Shown here piece by piece: positions 28,101 to 43,100 of a DNA stretch of 64,000 nucleotides; the stretch's first letter is position 1, and each line of letters begins with the position of its first letter. Made by a program: the position numbers and the translations under genes. The stretch is from Trochalopteron elliotii (lineage: Eukaryota; Chordata; Aves; Passeriformes; Leiothrichidae), in the NCBI GenBank assembly GCA_024734555.1, contig JANPWX010000009.1:1080586-1144585 (forward strand), given 5' to 3'. The notes under the pieces are model-generated. The model saw only the letters and a program-made list of their open reading frames with translations, was not told the DNA's origin and made no database searches.

Positions 28101-31100
28101 TTTTGTCCTCCAATTGTCAGATGCATGCTTTTGGGACTAAAATGTTATATTCAACTTATCTCTCTTCTACTGAGGATAAATTAGCTATCTGCTAAAAGCA
28201 AGCCTAATTTTTCTCCCACTCTCCCTCTTGGAAAGCCTCTTTATGCTCAGGCAATGGACAGAGGAAAAAGACCTACTTAATCCATTCCTGGTGTTTATAC
28301 TGAAGAGAAAAGCAAAACTGATACTTTGGATATTTGCAATGTTTATTTGTAAAACAGTATTTTTCAATGAAAGGATTTTGGGAAACATGACATTGTCAAA
28401 AAAAGAGAAGCAACTGTTTTAGGAGCTTTCTATTCTCTGAATGCTCCAAAGAGCTCTCCAAAATAAGCAGGTTCAGGAGCATCTAAAATTGTGTCTACAT
28501 GAGAGAGAAAACATTGCCAGTTTTCTTTAAAGATGATCCTGAGGCAGTTAAGACAAAGAAAAGGGTATGATAAATACTTCTCTAGTTTCTGTAGCTTCTT
28601 TCAATATCAGCTTTCAATGATAAAACTGATCATCTGATCACATATCATATACGAACACTGTAACTGATTACACACTAATCATTATTATAAACCCGTTCCC
28701 TTGGGCAGATAGAAATACTTAAATTTAAAAATTATTTAGGACTACTGAATATACAACTGTCAGAAACACAAAACCAACAGGAATGAAAATTTGTGCTAGA
28801 AGGAGGATTGTGAATATGTGATTCTGTGATTCTGCCAGAGTCATACCAAAAATTCAGTGGAGAATTCTTATCTTTCAGAAAACAATGACATGCAATATGT
28901 AATAGAATGTATATCTGTCATACTGTACTAAGGACCTATCTGTGGCTTTATTAATAGTGTAACTACAACTGGTACAAATATTCTTGTTAACAACGTGTTT
29001 TCATCTTCTACTAAGTATTTAACCTACAACTACTAAGTATTTAACCTACAAGCCCTGTTTTTCACTCCAACTAATATAGCAAGAAGATATATGTAATAAC
29101 TATGTCTCTTTCCCCATCTTCTCCTTTCTTAGCTTAAGCTAAAGATCTACTTACTTTTCATGTATAGCTTTCTTGGTATCCTTCCACAGAGATTCTAAAC
29201 GATTTATCTCTTTGTCACTCTCAGGAGCAAGTGTGACATCTTTTTGGGCTATTTGTTTTGCTTTGTCCATGAGCCACTGGAGTTCATGCTGGTGAGAATT
29301 CAATTCTTCATCTAACTGGTTAAAGATCCTCAATCTGCAAGTTAAAAGAGTGGTTTCAATTCTAGACACCTTTGCTTTTTTCTTTTTTTTTTTTGGAAGA
29401 GAGAGGAGAAAGAAAAAATGAAATAGCTGTTCTTAGTGTTACTGTGCATAAAACTCCCTTTTTCTAATATTTCCTACAATACAAGGAATTTGGGGTTTTT
29501 TTCTGCTAGAACTGTGCTCAAATTGTGATTTTTCTGATACATATACTACTATAAAATCCTATAGATATGTATGTACCTCCCCCTCAAACAGTCACCTGGA
29601 AATATATATTTAGATTAATACTTTATTACAGTAAGTGTTTTTAATTTCATCATTCCATGTACAATCTTCAGTTCTGCAAGGTAGGGATAGTTATGTTATA
29701 TGGGATTTCTAACAGCTGTTTGGATCTTAGATTCATTTGGACAAAATATTTTTTTGAGACCTAGACTTTCATGACTGTTCTTTCAATATAAAAGATTAAC
29801 AGGACTTGCTTAGTGTTTTGTGCATCCAAATTGTTCACTTATTTACAAAATTTTATTAAGTAGATACATACACTTGGGAAGAAATAAAGTACCCGTCAGA
29901 AAACTCACACATGCCTCCAATGAATCATAAAAGGTCTAGAGATTGCAATCAAGTGTGAAAGTGCTAATGTTTTTACCTTTGCTGGAGGGCTTGCAGTGTT
30001 GTCTCCTTCAGGCCCTCCTTGTCAGCCTTTTCCTCAGTATCTTCAATGCTCTTCAGTAACTGCTCTTTACGCTCCATGAAAGACCTTTGCAAGGCTCCAA
30101 GAGCTTCTGCCTCACTTTGTTTGGTTCCCAGCAGGTTTTGAACTGCTTCCAGTTCCACACCCAGGTTATCCACCATAGCCCTGCAGGAGGTCCTCTGCCC
30201 AGAAATGCTGTGCTTGAGATGATATTGAGCCTTAGTAAGGGAACCATCCAAACTGACAGCATCAGATTCCAACTTGTTAAGATCCTTAATAACACCATTG
30301 AGTTCCTTCTCCAGTAATTCAGATTTAGCTTTATCCATATTTCCTGTTTTCTCCACTGTCTGCCTCAGCTGGTGGAGCACTCCTGAGGCAGCACTATGGA
30401 GCTCCAGGAATACTCGCAGCTGATCCAGGGCATCCTGTCTTTGGTAAATTATTTGACTTGCCTCCTGGAAGATCTGAAAGCAATCTTCAGTCTTTCCCTG
30501 CAACGTCTGCTGGTCCTCTGGGCTGCTGAAAGAACCCAACTTCTCTACATGCTCCTTCAGACTTTCTAACTCCTGTTTCTTACTTTCAACTTCCATTGAG
30601 TGGTTCTATGGGAAAGAAAGAAAATAGGTCTGAGTTTCTCCATCAAATCAAGAGCTCAGGAAACATTTTTGTACTAAACTTACGAGTAAAACAACTACTA
30701 CAGGAGGCTCTCCAGTAGGAATAGTTCAGTGTTACAATTTTGCTTTAAAATTGTCGAATAACAGAAGTCTGTATGTGACTGCAAAATTATATTGGTTTTC
30801 AAACAAATATATTACTTGCTAGTTCTAGACGAGTACTTAGCCAAATGCACTGTACAATTTCTCCGTCTTTAATATTTACATCCAAAAGTTTACCTTATTG
30901 TGAGATGCAGCTAGTTGTTGATCAGCTGTGCTTATCTCTGAAGTGGCTTGTAATTCAGCAAGAAATTGCTTGATCCAGTCTGAAAACCTGAGCAGGAGCT
31001 CATCAAACTGCCCATGCTCAGCAACAAGTGATTGAAGGAAGTTGATCCTATAGAATGTCAGATGTAAATATGAAAGCACTTGATGCAATTTAATCACTTC

Positions 31101-34100
31101 CCATAATCAAACCCACAGCTGACTGGTCAGCATTAAAATCAATGCCAGATGCAAGGAAAGTAGGAAATATTACTTTAGTTTGCATATTGACTTTTTAATT
31201 CTGGGGAATAGCATAACATTTGAAAACACCTTTGGATCTTTCCTGTTTCCACTCTTTTATTTATATCAATTGTTAGAGGTGCCCCAAAAAACCAAGGTAA
31301 ATTCTTCAAATTTTCTTTATGGGTGTAATCCCAGCAAAGACAATGTTATAGATGGAAGCTAAACTTTGATTTTCAGTCATAGCAATTCTTGCCTATCATC
31401 TGATACATTGAATTAAGGTAAGAGTCTCATGAATTTAGGCTGGGGCTGAGAAATGTCATGTTCAACTTCCACTGAGGGGTGAAGTCTGATCAGAGCAACA
31501 CAATTCAAAGGAAGAATGTGTCCAGAGAAGTACTAAGCAGAACTAAGTACCTAAGCACCAAGTCTAAACCTTGCCCTTAAGAAAGACCTTGTCATTTACC
31601 TTCCCATTTCCCTTCGAAATTTCTCTACCTAATTTTCAACATGTAGAAGATCATTATATTGTAAAACAATCATATTGACAAAGCACCTAGAAGATTACAG
31701 CATTGATCAGCATCTATTATTTAAGCTACATTACAAATAGTAAAATATGTGTTCCATCAGGGAAAGAACTGAAATCTAAATATATGCTAACATACATTTT
31801 GAAATAAAGGAGACAGTTTTTCTGAGCTTAACCTGAGCCAGCAGCCTAACAACTGAGCATTTATAGTGTTCATGGCAAATTAGAATTTCAAAGTGAGTTT
31901 AAAAATACAATAGTGTCACTTTGCACAAGATAAAGCATATAACCAGAACAATCAAGAACAGATTATTAGAGATTTTGGAATTCACTTGGGAAATTGTAGC
32001 TGAGGAAATGCAACACTGCCCTCATTTCCTGCCCCACACTCCTTCAAACAGACTCTTCTACCAAGAAACAGGGGGAGTGTGTGTCAAAAAGACAGCATCA
32101 TAAATGTGTAGGATTCTCCACCCCCCATTCCTGGGAATTCAGGGATTGGTATTGATCTAAAACCTTTGTCTTCCCAATGGCAATACTGTAAAAAATACGG
32201 TTTGGGATTGGGCTTCCTCATCTGGATATTGGTTACTTCAACATGTAAAAAACCCTCTGAAGCACAAACCTTTTATCAACAATTTGTGGTAAAGCTTTCC
32301 ACCTTTCATCCAGGTCTTCAAATTTTTCTTTTATTGTTTTCACACACTGCTTTGAAGCTGCTGGAAACAGCAACTCATTTAACTGTAAAAGGCTCTCATA
32401 GACTGAAGTACGGGACTCAATGTCTGCTCGCAAATCCTGGGATAACAATAGAATGAAAAACTTTTAGATTAAGCATGGAACCATATTATGCAAAATAACA
32501 AAAACCAATAAAGAAACCAGCTACAGATTTCCAGTATAGTACTTTGAGTCAAGTTAGTGAGTAGAGTCAAATCCTCGGAGGAATTAAGGCCCATTAGGAC
32601 AAGCAAGTACTCAACACCTCTCAGACAGCTAAATTCAGTAGGAATTCATCAAAGTTGATATTTTTCTCTCCTTTAGGACAAAATGTGACTTTTCCATACA
32701 GCTCTATTGTACGATGGCAGGGGATAAAATTGACACCACGTTTTGCAACAGATTTTGTGTGTAGCAACAGAATTGTCAGGAAAATGTTTCAAAATGGCCC
32801 AAACAAAGAAAACATTAAAAAAAAAAACCCAAACAAAAACAAACACAATCCCCCCCCTCCCAAAAAAAACCAAAACACCCCAAAAAACCCACAAAAAAAT
32901 AAAAAAATAACAAGCAATCAAACAGCAAACTAATCCCCAAACAACAACAGCAGAAAAAAACCCAACCCCTCAATAAATATTCCTTTTCTTCAGTAATATT
33001 TAAAACGGGCAATTTGGACTACTTGGCTTCAAGGAAGGTATAAAAGATGTTACATTTGGCCACCTGCTTCATATTAATCTAAAAACAAATGGCAAAAATT
33101 CAAAGGGAAGCCATAATTTAGAATAGGATGAAAGTCTTGTGTTTGAAAAAAAAATCAGAAAGCAGACTTCCATTGTGATTTCAAAATCTTGAAGCATTTT
33201 TTTCATCTGAGAACCTTTTCTCACATGCAAAAAAAGAGAAAAGAAGTATTGCCTCATAAAGGAATTTCTCTAGAGAAAGGATCTTCTAACAAGCAGACCG
33301 ATGTCCCTCCTTGACAGATACTAGGATATCCAAGGCACCTTTATTCTTTTTTCTTTAGCTGACATGTTATAGTTAAAGGTAATAGTAAAGTCACTGAGCA
33401 ATTGCAAGTGACAATGTAATACCTCCTAGAAGATTTGCAAAGCCCAGAATCAACTGACTTGTCAGACGATAATAGAGCAATTCTTTACTTTAAAAGACAC
33501 AGAAATTCACCAGAAAATGCAGGAAGACAATATTTCAATTGAAACATACCTGCAGTGCCTGCAGTTCACCTTCTAGCTTAATTCTGTCAGCAGAAACATA
33601 CTGTTCTGAAGGCCTGCCTGCAGCTTCACACCCCTCCAACCAGGCCAGGAAGACAGATAGCTCCTTCTCCTGCCTAGCAAAATCACAACCTAGAGTTACC
33701 AAGTCATCCTCTCAGTCTCACACACTGAGCCCAGGAAGGTCTCTGTGTTCATCACAACAGATGTGAGAGTTTACTCACTTCTGCCACTGAGCCAGAAGAT
33801 TCTCTAATAAGCTCTGTTTCTCCTTAGCACTTTCCACCACTTTTTCATATTTCTGCTGTAATGCTGTGACCTCTTGAGCAGCTTTTTCTTTGCCGGCCAC
33901 CTTTCGGACACCGGCTGATAGAGAGGCCAGAGGGTTGCTCAGTTTTTCCACAGTATGACAAAGGTCCTAGTGAACATGTAAAAGAAACAGAAGTCACACA
34001 GATAAATAACAGAGTTATGGTAACAATGGTGGGAAAAACTTTCAAGTTCTACTCATATGTTTGAAGCAGTGCTACATCCATCAGATCATGAAGTCACTTC

Positions 34101-37100
34101 ATAGCTTAGATATTGCTCAGGTCCACCCTAGGTACACGTGCTCCCAGCATACCAATGAACTAGACTGTAGTGGCAAAAGACTTCCCCAGGAACAGTGCTA
34201 AAGGGAAAACTCTTCAACAAATGAGCCAGATCTCCTGAATGGGCACATGACACAGCATCATCCATGTAGGACAAAGATCCAAATTCAGGAAAAAGCTTCA
34301 GATTCCCTCACTGTCTGTCTGAGAGTTGCTCTAATTTATATAGAGTAAACTCAAACCCTCACTCCAACCGGCGAGGACTGCTAGACTTGCAGCCAATGTC
34401 ACGACATGGCAGAAATAGGGAAGAGTTACTTGGAACTGCCATCAGCATTAGCTAAAGGTTCTTTTCATAGAAATGATATCTAATGTTAACTACATTTTCC
34501 AGTATTGCTGTTTCTAGAAAGCTGGGAGACTTGCCCATATGAAAATGATTGAAATGCAGTACAGTGAGTTAGAAAAGTGCAAAATGAAATAGATTTAAGA
34601 TACGAAAGTTCCAACTCACAGGTGTACAATAGTAACAGCAATAGTAATTGTTACAATTTCAAGAAATCATGTATAGGAGGAAATGTGAACTATACAGGAA
34701 CAAGCTGCTGAAGTTCAGAAGACATTACATGCATTCTAGTGCAAGAACAATATGACTAAATTTTTTGCAACATTTTCTTAGAAAGAAAGGCTATGATTAT
34801 TGTTGGAAAAACATATTAAAACAAAAACACAACGCCAAATTCCCTGAGATGGGATTATTTGTAGTTTGAATACCAATCCAGTATTTGTTTTCCTTTTGTG
34901 ATAGACTGAACCAAATATCCAAATACCCATGGACTCCTAGCATCACAGTTAAAGTTGAAACTCTGTCCAGTCTCTTCACTGCCCAAGAAAAACTACTTCC
35001 AAAGATATATCAAAATCCAAGTTTCAGGAAAAGCTTAGAGGAATAATGCCTAACAGACTTGCTCCATATCTCCTGTTTTTCGTAATGTTTTAGATGCATA
35101 AAGTTAAAACCAATAACCTGAAGGATTAAGGGGTACTTTTAGGCTTTCCTTCCCCCTAGACTGGGGAAGAAACTTTCCAATCCTGTCTGAAATGGTGACA
35201 AGAAGTATTTGAGGAAGTACTTAAGCCTTCTCTGTGGCTGCCCACCCAGACAGTCAGCCCTTGCCTCCTCCTGCCTTTTCCCTGAGCTGTGTGGCATCAG
35301 GCAGTGCCTGGTCTGGAGTTCCTGGCATTTCTGTAAGGAGGTCAGTGGACCTCCAGTCCCTGGACTCAGTGCCAGAACAGCTGGCCACACGCTCACCGTG
35401 CAATCCTGGAGGGCTGCATATGTTGCTGCTGCTGAAGAGCACGACGTGAGAGGCTCAGCTAGCTTAGCTTCAAATTCAGACACTGACTGCTGCACCTATA
35501 AAAAAAAGCAAACCAGAAGCTAAAACCAGCAGGAGTTACATAAATGATTATTTAAGTAACATCTTTTAAATGTTTGCTGTTTAGAGAATTTTATATCCTA
35601 ACCCTTTCTAGCACTGAGTGCCTTTTGAAGTCAAAAAATGCTAACAGTGCTCAATTCCTCCCAGCTGGGGCAATAATAATCCTTAAATTATTTTCTTTAC
35701 AACCTTCTATCAACCAAAGAATGAAGTTAGAAGTGTTTGTAAGAAGTATGGATTCTTCTACTCAATAGTGCAATATCCAGGAGAATCACACAGGCTTTCT
35801 AGAAGACAACATAATTTTTTGAGTGTGGATATTGTACTGTCTTTCTGAGGCTGCCTTTTAGGTAATTCAAAGAACAAATTTAGGTCTTGCAATTACCTTA
35901 CAAATCCACTAATTTATTTTAGTCCATCCTGCTATAATATGCATTTTATAGTTAATTTTAGAAAAATATAGTGCAATTCTATAAATTGCTGCAAAGAATC
36001 CATTAGATTTTCATAGTCTACCTGTTTAAGATTTTCTTCATATTTCTGCTGTGCTGATGCATTCCCTGTGATTGTTCCTTCCAGTCTCTGTGCATGATCT
36101 CTTAGTTCTTCCCAATACCTTTTGACCTGAGTCAGTTTGGCTTTAATACGTGCACATTCTCCAGAGGTAACAAACTGGGAAAAAGATTTGGATTCCTCTT
36201 CTAGATTTGAGATTCCAGTTATTTTACCATCTATCTCTTTATTAATAACCTAAAATGTAAAGCAGCAGTAAAAAGATTCAAAGTAAGTTTTTAATTATTT
36301 AGGACAATATTTTCTAATTATTTTTTTCTCTGTGCTACAAACATCCTTCATCAAAAAATTATGTGAGAGGAGAGTTCATTGACCACATGAAATAACCAGC
36401 TATTCCAAAGTCTACCAAAGTCTTTAGTATTACCTGTAAATACCCTTTTTCCTTTTTAAACTATCACTGGAAAAGATTTAAAATACAGACTGCCCTAAAA
36501 CCAGTGTGTATGAAGAGCAATTAGAATTGGCTGAGGTGCATATTTTCAAGCAGCCATGATGGTTCATATTTTAGCATCTCTTATGTCACAGGAAAGTAGT
36601 ACACAATTCTCCTTAAGATTAAATATAAACAGAAGATAGAAAAACTTGACTGTGTCACTGAAAAAGTATTGTCAAGGAGCTGAACCCTAACAGTTAGTTA
36701 TGTTTAAAACGTTTTCAAGCATTTACCAATAAAACAAGCCATGATTAGAAAACAGTAGAGATTGTTTTCATTTTCTAAGTTAAAATACTATGGTATAATA
36801 AAGGATAAGTTTAATTAGATCATAAGTTAGGGTGAGTGTGCCCTTAGGCAGAAGATTAAATAAAGAACCACATTACAGTATAAATAGGAAACCATGAAAC
36901 AAGGGTGATAATGGTTTCTGGCAATTTTTTATCTGTCCTGTACCTCAATTAGTAAATGCATAAAGAGAAACTTGCACTGCCTTTACATTTCAGCAGCTGA
37001 AGGACAACAACTGTCTTCTATTATTTTGTACTTATTACAAATCAGAGGCAAACTTAGCAGCTACATCATCCAAAAAAGAAACTTATAGTGTTTCTCATTC

Positions 37101-40100
37101 AGTGGCTATTTATTCCGCTGGCACCAATGAGCTTGGAAGTAAGCTTTTTTCTCACAACAGGTTTTTTTTTTAATTACTGCTGATGTATCATGTTCATGAA
37201 GTTCCCAAACCCAATGGAAAACACCCATTGGGAGAGATTTGAAAGCTCCAAGTGAGTTCTTTGAAATTGAGACAGGCAATAGCATTCTCAGATTAAAAAA
37301 AAAAAGTTAAGATACATAAGTACATGAAAGCAACCAAAAACTTTCTTGAAAATGCACTCCCAAAACACAGGTAGTGCCCAACTTCTAATATAATTCTGAT
37401 AAAAATACGGTCTCTTTCTTATAAAGCCATTATAAAGCTCAGGAGTGGCTTACTGCAACATTCAGTCAAAAATTAGCAGGGTGACTGTCAGAAAAAAAAA
37501 ATGTGGCGCTATAAGAATTTATAGTTTCTCTTTATGCAATATATTCTGAATTAATTTGGATTATAAAATATCTTTTTTTTGCATGAGAACATGTTACTGA
37601 GGAAAAATACTGGATTTGCAGCCCTGAAGCTGAAATTATCTAACAATGCAGCAGATACAAATGAGGCAGTGCTTTCTCACTCCTACGCTATTCTGTTACA
37701 TTCACTCAGTTACATAAAAGAAGGTGGATAATTGAGGCTTTCAAACTCGCACTGAGTCTGCCACCAATGGTAACTCCTTGTGATAACTGTCATTTTGTTC
37801 CACCAGGAATTTCAGAGAAATGTGTAGGTGAAAATCTGGCTCTGCTGAAGTCACTGGGGCTTTGCAATCAGCGTCACCAAAAGTAGAATATTACCACTAC
37901 CATGTAGGATAATTACATTCAGCTGACCCCAGGCTTTTCATCTGGACAGCCAAAAGTGTCAAGGAGCACACTATTTTTTAATCATTTATCCTGCATTGAA
38001 ATGTTCCTTACTAATGTGGTGTAGTAGAAATTATGTACTAAGTATGCTGATTAGTGTTGTGACACAGGGTAGCTCATCAGGAAACTTAGAACAAAACATA
38101 AAAAATTCTTCAAAATCAGGCACAAAGCACTGCTGCTGAAGCAGATCTCTGGCCATGTCCTAGCCCTGGAGGTGAGATGACTCCTTTCACATATCACAGC
38201 TCATAAAGCTCATTAGTTCACCTGAGGTACCATGATGTACCTGATGCCTTATGTGGAGGATTTTCTGTTTTATGTATGTTCACTCGGGTGTTCATAAACT
38301 TCATCTGCTGGCCATGGTGTTTAGATGTGTAAGAATTACGATGGAATTTTCACAAACTTCCAATGCAGTGTAAAAATCAGATGCTTATCTGCATCTAGAG
38401 TAAGGAACAACCTTTCTGGGAACCTGGTTGGAATAAGCTAGTAAGGCTTAAGAAGGCTCCATTTAGACAGACAAGAACTGACACACTGTAATGCAATATT
38501 AGCATCATTTGATGCACTTATTTTCTGTCTTAAACACTGGAATCCTGTCCACTGATTACTGGAATGCAAGACAACACTATAATATATGCCAGTGGAGTAA
38601 GTGCATACATATTACTTTGTAAGGAAACTGGTTTTGAATTGCTGTGGTGATGAAGCAAGAATTCAAGTATTGTTTTGTTTTTCAACAATGAAGTAAAGAG
38701 ATTTTATTTATTTAGTCTTAGTAAAGTTGTGAACAAATTAAGAACAGGAAAAATCTGTTGATAAACTCTTTCTGTCACATGAAACAAGTGCCTAATAGGA
38801 TTCTTTGGATACAGTGTCAAGCTGGTCTGCAAGCAGCTGTACACCTGTGCACCTCCTGAAGAACAAGTAGGTCACAGAAAAAAGAAAATGGCAATGTGCA
38901 CTGCCTGTAGAAAAACTCTGTACCCTTAGAAACATGACACTCCAGAGAAGGTACATTTTCATTTGTGTAAGGATTCAAAGTCAGCCCTTGAAATGCAATG
39001 CTTGGAGACAACATGGACCTCAGTCAGCAATTTGAAACTAAGCCACTGTGTAACTACAGGAATGTACACAGAACTGAAGACAGTGCAAATACAATCACAG
39101 TAAATGTAATGCAGGTTTTCAAGCTACCAAGACCAATAATTTCTTTATTAATTCGGCATAAATGATACATAAATCAAGTTATAACTTCAGCTTGCAAGAT
39201 TAACATCAAGTTCTGTAGCCATTAGCTGTTGTACGTTTTAAAAAAAACCTTCAACTTGTATTTAAGTATATTTATCATACGTGTAAACGAAACACTAGAA
39301 GAGAAGGCAGCCTGTAAGAATGTTCCTTTAGTTTATATAAGACCTTACTGTTTGGTATACTCATATATAAAATGTGCTGTCAACTCATCGTGGTACTTTT
39401 GAAACATGTAAAATGTCCCTTTTCTCATTTGGCCTCTAGCAAAATAACAGCTAAATGGGCTTTTAATACTAAACATAATAAGAACTAATCACCTTGATTT
39501 GGCTGATCTGTATGTCCAAAGGAGATGATGATGTTTCCAAAGTTTCCAGTTCTTTTTCTTGTTCAGCTATCCACATGGACAGAGCTTCAAAATTATTGCC
39601 AAAATGATCCCACTTGTTTTTCACCATTTCCATGCTTTTAATACTAAAATTAACCAAATCAATTAGAGAGAATAAACAGTTTAATATAATGAAGCTACCC
39701 ATATTCTTGCCAAAATAAAAACGGAACTTATTCAATCTACAGGAGGGTCCTTTTAAAAAGCTCTCATTTTAGAGGATCAAGTTGTGCATCTAAATTCAAA
39801 CATGGTTCTCTCTTAGACCATACACCAAAAGTCGAACAAATGCATTAGGGATAGAAGGGGCATCAAGAGGTAAAACAAAGGACAGCTTTATTCATCAGCT
39901 GCACAAGAATCTCATTGTAGTGGGAAGAGAAAGGAAAAGCAACATCAACAGGATGAAGTTTCTATGAAATAACATGGAATGATGATTACATCAGAAATCT
40001 AAATATTTAGATAACTGAGTGCATAGATGTTCATAATTTAGTCCCCAGACCAGAATGATTAAAACCAGTGAAATGTGGACATACACACGTCACCAGTGCT

Positions 40101-43100
40101 TGACTGCTTTATTGATTTCACTTTTTTATAACAGCAATCCCCCCCTCTTATAGGAAGTTTGTTTGCTGTGGCAATGATTTCATATCAAGCCAAAGAATCA
40201 ACAACAAATGTGACTCAATTTCCTCAGAGTTAGTAGTTTTACACTATAGATATGTTAAACAGAGACAGATTATGACTGATTTTTCTATGTCTAGGATTGA
40301 AAACAAAGCACCTATTTTTTTTTTGTCACAAGTAAAATAGCCATTATGCAAAGCCTAACAGCATTAACTTCCAGTACACAAGTTTCTGCTCCTTCCAAGT
40401 AACTGAAACCAGTGCTAATGTAGGTCCTGCACACAGCCTGCAAAACACACATTTTCTATTTCACTGAAAATATTAAAGCTTCATCATAAAAGTTTGAATA
40501 TTACAAAATTTCAAAATACATTTTCCTTCTAAATATAGCCTAAAAACCATTCCATGGTAAAAAGTTTTAAACTTTTTTCCCCCCTCATTAAAGCTAGAGG
40601 AAGCTTTAAGAAAAGATGTAGCCTAAAAATGTAAAAGTTGGCCTTTTTATATTTTCTTATTTATTTTCAAAATTTAAAAAAAAGAAAAAGGAATGTCAAT
40701 AGTCATTTACTGATAAGAGTGTATGCAAATTCAAGTTATTTGTAGGAAAAAAATGTGCAAAAATATTTCATTCAAGATCAGCTCATGAAAGTATAGCTGG
40801 AAATCAGAATCCAGGGATCAAATCAGTAGCACAACTGCAGTTGCATGCCTTCACTGCAGTTTCTTTAAGAAAGCCACAGACTGTAAAGAATATAATCCCA
40901 AACACACTGCACAGCTCTGCGTGATCTCCTTGGAAAACAGATGGGCTAAGCTGTTACAGCAGTTGACTGTAGAGAGCTGCTCAAACTTTTCTCTCCTCTT
41001 CCTGTTCACTGGCATACTATGTAACTTATGAGTTTGGAATAACATCACTGTATGCCAAGATTTTTATTGATGATCCAAGTTAAAATATAACTCTTACACA
41101 CTTACTATGAGTTCTGTAGGTACCCTATAGATAGTTGTATGTACTTTCATCTTTTACAGAAGGTATTTAGCTTTTGATTATCTGTCATACTACCATAAAC
41201 ATTCTGCATAATCCATACATTCAACTAAACCCTATTTCATATCTACATTGAAAGGGTAGATCAATTATAACCTTCATTTAAAAATAGACTTCTTTATTTA
41301 AAAAGCAAATATTCATTGCTGGAAGGGTAAATTTCTTAGATTGAAAAATCACACTACTTTTCTCTCTAATAGTGGAGAAAATGAAGTATTTAGTAAGAGA
41401 TGGCAGAATTTGACTGCAAATCACTCTAGTATTTCATGTTGGAGAAAGCATTACATAAATGGTCAGACACCCACTTGCTGCACAGGCTAGTTATCCTGCT
41501 TTATAACTGTTATTTCACATCAGGAAGAAAATGGCACTAAATTAAATTCAGATTAGCATGACAGTGGTCATTTTGAGGAAAAAAAACCCCAATTACTTGG
41601 GCATTTCCCTTTGCTCATATCTTGTTTGAGATGATGGTACCTGCTTAATCTTATACAGCAAACTATTCTAGAGAGTAATTCCAGTAAGACAAAATATAAA
41701 TGGCACAAGTATCTATGACTTGTGTACCAGATGTAGTGTATGCAACAATACTGATTTCATACATACATACAAATCTATCTGTATACGGATAAAATGAGAA
41801 TAGCAACATTGTGAATTTGAGTAACAAGTTCAATAACCGAATTACTTACTTGAGAGAAGGGAAGAATTTTTTACAAATACAGAAAGTTACAAATATTTAT
41901 CAAGCCTTCCTTGGAGTTTAAACCTTTCATTTTTAAACAAAATCTGGAAAATTATGCCTTTGTGTTTTTTGGCAGCAGAAGCAGCTTTTGATATTGCCCA
42001 TGAAATACAATCTGGGCATTCAGCTAAGACGAAGGCACTTCTTGACACTCCTATAGAGAAAGTGGAACACTGAAAAATGAGGCAAATGTGTTAAATGTGC
42101 TGCTCTAATACTCTTAACCGAGATTTTTCTTTCCAAAAGAGTCCAGTACCTCAAGAATGAGCTCAATTATCCCTTCTTCAAATGACTGGGGCTTAAACAT
42201 AAGTGACACGTTAAATGTAACTAACCTTTATGAACTACATATAATTAAAAGAAAATAATTTGTTTGCACACACTCTTTTGACATATTTGGTACCATAACT
42301 TGGTTACTATGCCAGAGCAAGCAGTAAATGACAGAGCAGATGAGACAACACAAAATGCTGACAAGGTAGTCTAGAAATCTGATACAATCTTAAAACTGAA
42401 GAATAAATATTAGGACTTGTTAAGAACGTACTCTTCTTCAAGAGTAACTTCCACTTTTTTCACTTGCTCTTGGATTGATTTTGCCTGATGCTGAAGGGAC
42501 TGCTTGTTCTTTGAACCAAGCTGTATCTCAGAGGAATTCTTCACCAAATTCTCAGCCTGTACTGCCATTGCTTCAGTTTGCTTAGAAAGTTCCTGTAAGG
42601 ATGCAAGATGTATTAATATAACTATAGAGTTTCATATATTTACACAAAAAGTATTGTCCTGAATGTTTATGGTTGGAAAAAAGTACCCATATCCAGAATG
42701 TATATTCTGAATGTGTAAATGCATAAAAGCAATCTCTGAAGAAAGTTCATTTCATGTTGTAGTTAAGAAAAGTCCATTTGAGCAAACTAGATTGAGTTAA
42801 ATTTATCAAAGGATGCTGTATGTGCAACATGTTTTAATTCAAAAAATCAAAGTCTCTTCTATAGCTCTTTAAGAAATTTATTTCTGCATTACAGAAGATG
42901 ATATACATCTTTACTTAATTTTTAGATCCCACCATTTACCAAGTGGATTTTGCACTATCTCATATTTTGTATTTTCACTTTGTTTAGCAGGTTTTTTTGT
43001 CACAAACATTAAACCCACACACCAGAACAATCGATGCTAAGCATAATCAAGGGAGGTATAATTTCTTATTGGCTTGATCAAGGGTTAACAGCAGTGTGTA

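Noticed and set aside
28815..28835. CR1 terminal repeat suggested by 'gtgattctgtgattctg'
   Set aside because: The motif resembles CR1 3' ends, but the sequence on either side shows no CR1 body, so it may be chance.
32655..32933. Open frames of 82-92 codons across the A/C tract on both strands
   Set aside because: Products are runs of Lys/Asn/Pro or Phe/Val/Gly caused by low-complexity DNA.
35139..35396. Extension of exon 20 as a longer coding exon
   Set aside because: A good GTGAGC donor ends the exon at 35397, and the joined peptide with exon 21 (QDCT-DLCHTVE) matches nesprin-1; the extension does not.
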